NCBI GenBank assembly: GCA_002704045.1
Contig: PAFF01000001.1
Span: forward strand, 1-19,103
Source: Fidelibacterota bacterium
Lineage (GTDB): Bacteria > Fidelibacterota > Marinisomatia > SCGC-AAA003-L08 > GCA-002704045
Reading direction: 5' to 3'
Length of the DNA: 19,103 nucleotides
Shown here: positions 15,794 through 19,103 of the stretch, one piece after another
Layout of the letters: every line of letters starts with the position of its first letter
Position numbering within the stretch: position 1 is the first letter of the stretch
Program-made: the position numbers and the translations under genes
Notes under the pieces: generated by a model
What the model was told of the DNA's origin: nothing
The model's input: only the letters and a program-made list of their open reading frames with translations
Database searches by the model: none

Positions 15794-16234
15794 TTAACCA
15801 CAATAATCCTCCAACGATTGAAAATCTTCTTTGTTAGTGATGGTTTTTACATCTTCATCAATAACAACATCAAAAGGATAAATGATTTCGGGTTCCTCTT
15901 CAGCATCCTTATTTTCTTCATACCAAAGGTCTATTTGATCCCAGTCTTCATCAGTATTAATTATAACTTCAGATCCGTCAGGAAGAATAAAAGAAATGGG
16001 GTAGACAAACTCAAAACATTTCTCGTCACTTTTTTGTGAGTCAAACATTCTAGCACGGGTATCTAAGTTAGGCTCCGAATAAATTTGGAGCAACTTAAAG
16101 GTGATATTTTCATCAGAATTAGCGTTTGTTAAATTATTTTCAAAATCAAAAACTTCTTCGTTTATTGAATTGTTACAAGAAAATACAAACAATAGGGCTG
16201 AAAAACATAAAAGCCAATTTAATTTTTTTGTCAT
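15794..16234 (-). CDS. Acidic lipoprotein, flavobacterial hypothetical
   Basis: 146 residues from the ATG at 16234; an upstream Met at 16267 would place 11 polar residues before the signal and is less likely. The signal ends LFVFSCNNS, giving a lipidated cysteine at about residue 20. The mature part is strongly acidic. It contains KCFEFVYPISFILPDGSEV, an acidic stretch with DLWYEENKD, and EEEPEIIYPFDVVID, ending in DYCG. This order (C-F, YP, LPDG, WY, YP, C) is a pattern I have seen in hypothetical flavobacterial lipoproteins, often as tandem domains; here only one unit is present. Function is unknown, with a surface or periplasmic location inferred. It lies in the interval between repeat copies A and B. 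Confidence 0.7.
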   Translation of the reverse strand: MTKKLNWLLCFSALLFVFSCNNSINEEVFDFENNLTNANSDENITFKLLQIYSEPNLDTRARMFDSQKSDEKCFEFVYPISFILPDGSEVIINTDEDWDQIDLWYEENKDAEEEPEIIYPFDVVIDEDVKTITNKEDFQSLEDYCG

Positions 16235-16331
16235 TTTGACGATTTTAATTTCACTAAAATTACACAATTTTAATTTATTAAATTAGTACAACTAAAAACA
16301 ACATGATAAAGAAACTTATTCTAATACCGTA

Positions 16332-16496
16332 ATGGAAAAGGTTAAATGGTCTCAGACATTTAAAATTAGTGTTTTTACAGCGATCGCCACAGCTCTAACT
16401 TTACGATATTCAGGAAATTATAAATGGTATATATTGGGTGGGATAACGATTATCGCTTTAATCCTTGCAATTTGGTTAAACAATAGAAAAAAATGA
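16332..16496 (+). CDS. 54-residue small membrane protein
   Basis: ATG at 16332 to TGA at 16494-16496, encoding a basic N-terminus (MEKVKWSQTFK) and two hydrophobic segments, about residues 12-25 and 33-49 (YILGGITIIALILAIWL). It ends in a basic tail NNRKK, as expected for a two-helix inner-membrane peptide with cytoplasmic ends. No clear -7 element was found upstream. Its composition and charge placement argue for a real gene, but there is no recognised family. It is divergent from the lipoprotein gene and ends 36 bases before repeat copy B. Likely roles such as toxin or regulator are speculation. Confidence 0.5.
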   Translation: MEKVKWSQTFKISVFTAIATALTLRYSGNYKWYILGGITIIALILAIWLNNRKK

Positions 16497-16532
16497 AAAG
16501 TGATTAAAAGAGTTTTCTCATATATAAAAGTG

Positions 16533-16562
16533 TTTAAAGAAGAAAATACGCCTATGGTATAG
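16533..16562 (+). repeat. Gene-tail repeat, copy B (most diverged)
   Basis: A 30-bp copy reading F-K-E-E-N-T-P-M-V-stop (TAG). It differs from copy A at 4 of 30 positions, one per affected codon, and still ends at the same stop position. It lies between the 54-aa membrane protein gene and the next minus-strand gene. Confidence 0.7.
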
Positions 16563-16597
16563 GTTATTGATGCTGCCAATAGTATTTACTGGCACCA

Positions 16598-17290
16598 CTA
16601 AAAGTCTGCTATACGAATTAACATCAATATGTTTACTACTTTTCTTACTTCAGAAACGTTCTTAGAAAACTCTGCAAAAAGCGGATCTGACATCATTTTT
16701 TTTGAGTCAGTTAAGGCAGTTTTAATATCAGGATGACCGATCCAAGCAAAATGAGTGTAATCTCCTGTTTTCCCTACTATTGGAGCTGCTAAGCCGTATG
16801 ATCTGTCAGAGAAGTTCAGTTTTTTAGCCATTTTTTTGGTGAAATCTTTGAACTCACTTAAATAAAGGCCAGGGTTTGAAACCTCCATTTGATAAAACAT
16901 AAATACATTATCTTCGGCCCAGTCTTCATCATTATACCATATTGGAGTGTTTAAAGTTTGAGAAATATTAGATGAAAAAGCTTCTAATTTCCTTTCCCAC
17001 ACCAATTGCGCTTCTTTAGATTGTCCATAAGAAATAAATGCTTTTTCAAATGCAGCCTCACTTGGAAAACAAAATTGTATTGTATGTGTTGCTTCATTTG
17101 AACCATTAGGACCATACGCAAACAACGATTTTGTTGCTTCCAAGTTTTTACCCCATTCTGTATTCATCAAATCATTCATAGCTGAAACAACCATTTCAGG
17201 TTCATCGACTTTAATATCAAACAATAAACAGTATTGTGCGGATGCATTCAAGCTTAAACACAACCAAAGAATTACTAATATTTTATTCAT
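16598..17290 (-). CDS. Secreted protein with two related alpha/beta halves, function unknown
   Basis: 230 residues with a signal peptide (MNKILVILWLCLSLNASAQ). The mature chain seems to contain two similar halves. One carries SLFAYGPNGSNEATHTIQF, FPSEAAFEKAF and a helix ending LEAFSSNIS. The other carries RSYGLAAPIVGKTGDYTHFA, HPDIKTALTDSKKMMSDPLF and FSKNVSEVR. Each half has the strand, G-rich turn, T-H-x-I/A strand and long helix order of dimeric alpha/beta-barrel (ferredoxin-like) domains, where two such units pack together. The assignment is by eye. No metal- or haem-binding site can be named. It fills the interval between repeat copies B and C by itself. Confidence 0.65.
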   Translation of the reverse strand: MNKILVILWLCLSLNASAQYCLLFDIKVDEPEMVVSAMNDLMNTEWGKNLEATKSLFAYGPNGSNEATHTIQFCFPSEAAFEKAFISYGQSKEAQLVWERKLEAFSSNISQTLNTPIWYNDEDWAEDNVFMFYQMEVSNPGLYLSEFKDFTKKMAKKLNFSDRSYGLAAPIVGKTGDYTHFAWIGHPDIKTALTDSKKMMSDPLFAEFSKNVSEVRKVVNILMLIRIADF

Positions 17291-17370
17291 TACATTAATT
17301 TTAATTAGTTATAAGTTATTTGTTCGTTAAAAGTAAAAAAAAAATTACAAGCACAGTAGCTTTGGGACAA

Positions 17371-17436
17371 AGCCTAAAACCTCTAAGAGTGTTAGAAGCA
17401 TTGGAACTAAAAGAAGAAGATATGCCTATCGTTTAA
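17371..17436 (+). repeat. Gene-tail repeat, copy C (long form)
   Basis: 66 bp reading S-L-K-P-L-R-V-L-E-A-L-E-L-K-E-E-D-M-P-I-V-stop. The last 30 bp (17407-17436) match copy D at 28 of 30 positions, and the upstream 36 bp match at about 24 of 36. The frame stays open further left (T-V-A-L-G-Q) into an A-run near 17335, so a longer remnant is possible. It ends 18 bases from the 3' end of the oppositely oriented oxidoreductase gene. Confidence 0.75.
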
Positions 17437-17454
17437 TTCTTCTTAAATGTTATA

Positions 17455-18555
17455 CTAGAACTTGAATTTTTCAAAAATCACTTTTTGCTCGATTTTAGCC
17501 GATTCCATTATTGCATTCAAAACACGAATATCTCTTCTGCCCATTTCACCTGGTGTTATGTTAGGTTTTTTGTTTAATATAGCTAGGCATTGATTGTCAA
17601 TTTGCAGTTTTTGCTGAAATACAGGGATATATTTCATATCACCTTTAGGAGTATAGCCTTTTATTCCTCTATAGCTATAAGCTGGTTTTAATCCTAGTTT
17701 TCCCATTTCAGTTTCAAGATGAATGAAATTTTCATATTTGCCATAACTAGAGCTATGTTTTGATATTTTACCATTGGGCCATTCTAATTCCCATTCCCAA
17801 TGTTCGGGGATTTCTTTATAAATTTCGACTCGATCAGTCCAACTGCGTGCTTTAACACTTAGTGGATAGTTCTGTGCTGAATAAAAGGCAGATTGGACAA
17901 CATAAACACCAAGATCGTATAGTGAGCCCGCTACACTCATAGCTTTTGTTAGTCTCCAATCTCCTTTTCCTCTCCACTTTCCTTGCTTAAATGAGAAGCC
18001 GCCACTCATTTGAGTCCAATCACCATACTTTGATCTTTTCATTGATTCAATTAGACTTATGTTAAACGGGTCCCAGTAAAGTCTATAACCTATTTGAAGT
18101 GATTTTTTAGCCATTTTAGCAGCTTCTATCATTTTATCACAATCTTTAACAGTTGGGGCCATAGGTTTTTCACAAATAACGTGTTTGCCAGCCTGGAAAC
18201 TTCTAATAGTGTATTCCGCGTGATTTCCAGTAGGAGTACATATATAAACACAATCAATATCTGGGTTATTGGAAATTGAGTCTAAATTATCATAATTGTA
18301 AATATTTTTGGAGCTAATATTATATAACTTTTGCCACTTTGGTATTTTTTCATTTGAAGCTGTAATAATAGCAGTTAGAGTAGCAAATTCGGATTCTTTA
18401 ATAGCTGGTGCGATTTGATTTTCAGCATATCTTCCTAACCCACAAATTGCAATCTTCACTTTTTTAGTTTTTCTACTCTGGGCAAACAGGCTAGGTACTA
18501 AGACAGCAGAAATTGTACTCAGAGCCCCTGTCTTAATAAAATCTCTTCTTTTCAT
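17455..18555 (-). CDS. Exported Gfo/Idh/MocA family oxidoreductase
   Basis: 366 residues. The N-terminus MKRRDFIKTGALSTISAVLVP is a twin-arginine signal, so the folded, cofactor-loaded enzyme is probably sent to the periplasm. The Rossmann fold follows: ICGLGRYAENQIAPAI (about 37-52, GxGxxA), YICTPTGNHAEYTI (104-117) and CEKPMAPTVKD (128-138), with the conserved EKP lysine-proline at 130-131. The C-terminal domain contains GYRLYWDPFN, GDWRLTKAMSVAGSLYDLGVY and GGFSFKQGKWRG, as in glucose-fructose oxidoreductase relatives. NAD(P)-dependent oxidation or reduction of a sugar is the likely reaction; the sugar is unknown. Its ATG overlaps by four bases (ATGA) the stop codon of a small upstream membrane frame, indicating coupling. 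Confidence 0.88.
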   Translation of the reverse strand: MKRRDFIKTGALSTISAVLVPSLFAQSRKTKKVKIAICGLGRYAENQIAPAIKESEFATLTAIITASNEKIPKWQKLYNISSKNIYNYDNLDSISNNPDIDCVYICTPTGNHAEYTIRSFQAGKHVICEKPMAPTVKDCDKMIEAAKMAKKSLQIGYRLYWDPFNISLIESMKRSKYGDWTQMSGGFSFKQGKWRGKGDWRLTKAMSVAGSLYDLGVYVVQSAFYSAQNYPLSVKARSWTDRVEIYKEIPEHWEWELEWPNGKISKHSSSYGKYENFIHLETEMGKLGLKPAYSYRGIKGYTPKGDMKYIPVFQQKLQIDNQCLAILNKKPNITPGEMGRRDIRVLNAIMESAKIEQKVIFEKFKF

Positions 18556-18737
18556 TTTTTCTTTTTATTGTTAAAATACATAGTTAATGACAAGGTCGTC
18601 CATAAGATAAAAGATGCTATTGTTAAATAGATACTCCATATAGGAATTTCGTATAAGTCAGTTAGTTTACCGACTATTCTTACGAAATAACCTATACACC
18701 AAATCCCGCATAAAATATTTTTTAAAGTTTCTATTTC
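18552..18737 (-). CDS. Small membrane protein frame, coupled to the oxidoreductase; start codon not clear
   Basis: An open frame of 61 codons between stop codons, ending in a TGA that overlaps the oxidoreductase ATG (ATGA). The translation is strongly protein-like: ILCGIWCIGYFVRIVG, then KLTDLYEIPIWS, a hydrophobic helix IYLTIASFILWTTLSLTMYF, and a basic end NNKKKK. This fits a two-helix inner-membrane protein. There is no ATG, GTG or TTG before the first helix in this frame; the only nearby ATG (about 18711) is out of frame. So the gene either uses a rare start such as ATT, or has lost its start or suffered a frameshift and is decaying. A TATATTTG -7 element sits 8 bases upstream of the frame. 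No family was recognised. Confidence 0.45.
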   Translation of the reverse strand, partial: EIETLKNILCGIWCIGYFVRIVGKLTDLYEIPIWSIYLTIASFILWTTLSLTMYFNNKKKK

Positions 18738-18744
18738 TTATACA

Positions 18745-18752
18745 CAAATATA
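18745..18752 (-). promoter_or_regulatory. Candidate -7 element for the small membrane frame and oxidoreductase
   Basis: The minus strand reads TATATTTG (exact TAnnTTTG), placing a transcription start near 18739-18741, just before the small membrane frame. There is no convincing -33 TTG. If real, the two genes form a transcription unit. Confidence 0.4.
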
Positions 18753-18783
18753 AAAACATTGTTTTAAGAGAGTGTTAAATGTA

Positions 18784-18849
18784 TCCCTAACCTATTTAAG
18801 AGGATTAGAAGTAGCAGAACTAAAAGATGAAGATATGCCTATGGTTTAA
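18784..18849 (+). repeat. Gene-tail repeat, copy D (long form)
   Basis: 66 bp reading S-L-T-Y-L-R-G-L-E-V-A-E-L-K-D-E-D-M-P-M-V-stop, aligned without gaps to copy C. Differences fall largely at third codon positions, and the stop is kept, which points to descent from a coding 3' end. It ends 31 bases before the ATG of the repeat-rich surface protein gene on the same strand. Confidence 0.75.
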
Positions 18850-18880
18850 TTCATTAATTTAGTTTTCTTAAAATAATACA

Positions 18881-19103
18881 ATGAAAACCATACTCTCACT
18901 ATCTGCTCTTTTAATTACACTAACGTTAACTGCTCAATCTAATACTGCTACTTGGTATCTTAATGATACAAGTGGTAATGGAATACAATCTCCATTCGGA
19001 AATACAGCAAGTGGAGGTTTTTCAACCTCAGTAGGTCAAAATACAACAGCAAGTGGAGAGGGTTCAACAGCTATGGGATATAACACTACAGCAAGCGGGA
19101 GTA
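18881..19103 (+). CDS. Surface protein with YadA-like head (Hep/Hag) repeats, N-terminal part, cut by window edge
   Basis: ATG at 18881, open to the right edge (74 codons plus one base). A signal peptide (MKTILSLSALLITLTLTAQS) leads into NTATWYLNDTSGNGIQS. Repeats of about 14 residues follow with the pattern T-A-S-G-x-x-S-T-A-M-G-x-N-T: NTASGGFSTSVGQ, NTTASGEGSTAMGY, NTTASGS. This is the collagen-like left-handed roll of YadA-type adhesin heads. In flavobacteria such proteins often end in a trimerising tail-fibre (peptidase S74) chaperone domain, which lies outside the window if present. The product is probably a trimeric surface adhesin or fibre. It is the only full-strength gene on the + strand in the accessory region. 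Confidence 0.85.
   Translation, partial: MKTILSLSALLITLTLTAQSNTATWYLNDTSGNGIQSPFGNTASGGFSTSVGQNTTASGEGSTAMGYNTTASGS
19004..19103 (+). repeat. 42-bp tandem repeat inside the surface protein gene
   Basis: The segment ACAGCAAG(T/C)GG recurs at 19004, 19046 and 19088, a strict 42-base (14-codon) period that continues beyond the window edge. The array encodes the YadA-head repeats and could change copy number by recombination or slippage. Confidence 0.7.

Noticed and set aside
17371..18849. Integron attC sites or an integron cassette array at the repeats
   Set aside because: The repeats lack R'/R'' boxes (the end reads GTTTAAT, not GTTRRRY) and are not imperfect palindromes. Cassette genes mostly run opposite to the repeats, and no integron integrase is seen.
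15683..18849. CRISPR array
   Set aside because: Spacing of about 850-1400 bp between copies and protein-coding intervals exclude it.

Overview
The window looks like a chromosomal segment of a marine-type flavobacterium (Bacteroidota, Flavobacteriaceae). The reasons are low GC by eye, A-rich weak ribosome-binding regions, several matches to the Bacteroidota -7 promoter element (TAnnTTTG), and family types typical of that group: a CcsA/ResB cytochrome c biogenesis fusion, a lipoprotein plus SurA pair behind guaB, a FecA-like TonB receptor, and a YadA-head repeat surface protein. No rRNA, tRNA, CRISPR array or recognisable transposase was seen.

Layout. (1) 1-4365, minus strand, core genes: guaB (IMP dehydrogenase), a SurA-N-like lipoprotein, a SurA-type peptidyl-prolyl isomerase, and the 5' part of a ccsA gene cut by the window edge. 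(2) 4507-10884, an AT-rich iron-uptake block. A FecA-like TonB receptor, a ferric-binding lipoprotein, a fused two-domain permease, an FbpC-type ATPase and a DCC-family (DUF393) thiol protein form one minus-strand operon with gaps of a few bases. It starts at a good TTTG-N19-TAAATTTG promoter whose -33 box lies inside an inverted repeat. A 43-residue Cys-rich protein faces it at the 3' end. (3) 10903-13646, core-like genes: HMG-CoA lyase (minus) diverging from a DUF3050 protein and an M28 metallopeptidase (both plus). (4) 13735-19103, an AT-rich accessory region of unrelated, mostly minus-strand secreted, lipoprotein or membrane proteins, ending in the start of a repeat-rich surface protein.

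The most unusual feature is in region 4. Four copies of a 30-bp sequence, all in + orientation (15683, 16533, 17407, 18820), each read in frame as the tail of a protein ending (L/F)K-E/D-E-D/N-M/T-P-M/I-V followed by a stop codon. Two copies extend over 66 bp as L-R-x-L-E-x-x-E-L-K-x-E-D-M-P-x-V. No complete gene is attached to any of them. They punctuate the region so that each interval holds one small module: lipoprotein plus 54-aa membrane protein; secreted duplicated-domain protein; small membrane protein plus Gfo/Idh oxidoreductase; surface protein. This suggests repeated insertion at, or decay of, a multicopy gene end. The parent gene is not recognised.

In the iron operon, TonB-driven outer-membrane import by the receptor would deliver ferric iron to the lipid-anchored FbpA/FutA-like protein and then to the FbpBC-type ABC importer. 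The DCC protein is an unexplained thiol-chemistry partner. Genes shorter than about 60 codons were read directly from the sequence (4507-4638, 16332-16496, 18552-18737). The only gene-free stretch over 300 bases by conventional ORFs, 18556-18880, holds the small membrane frame, a -7 element and repeat copy D.
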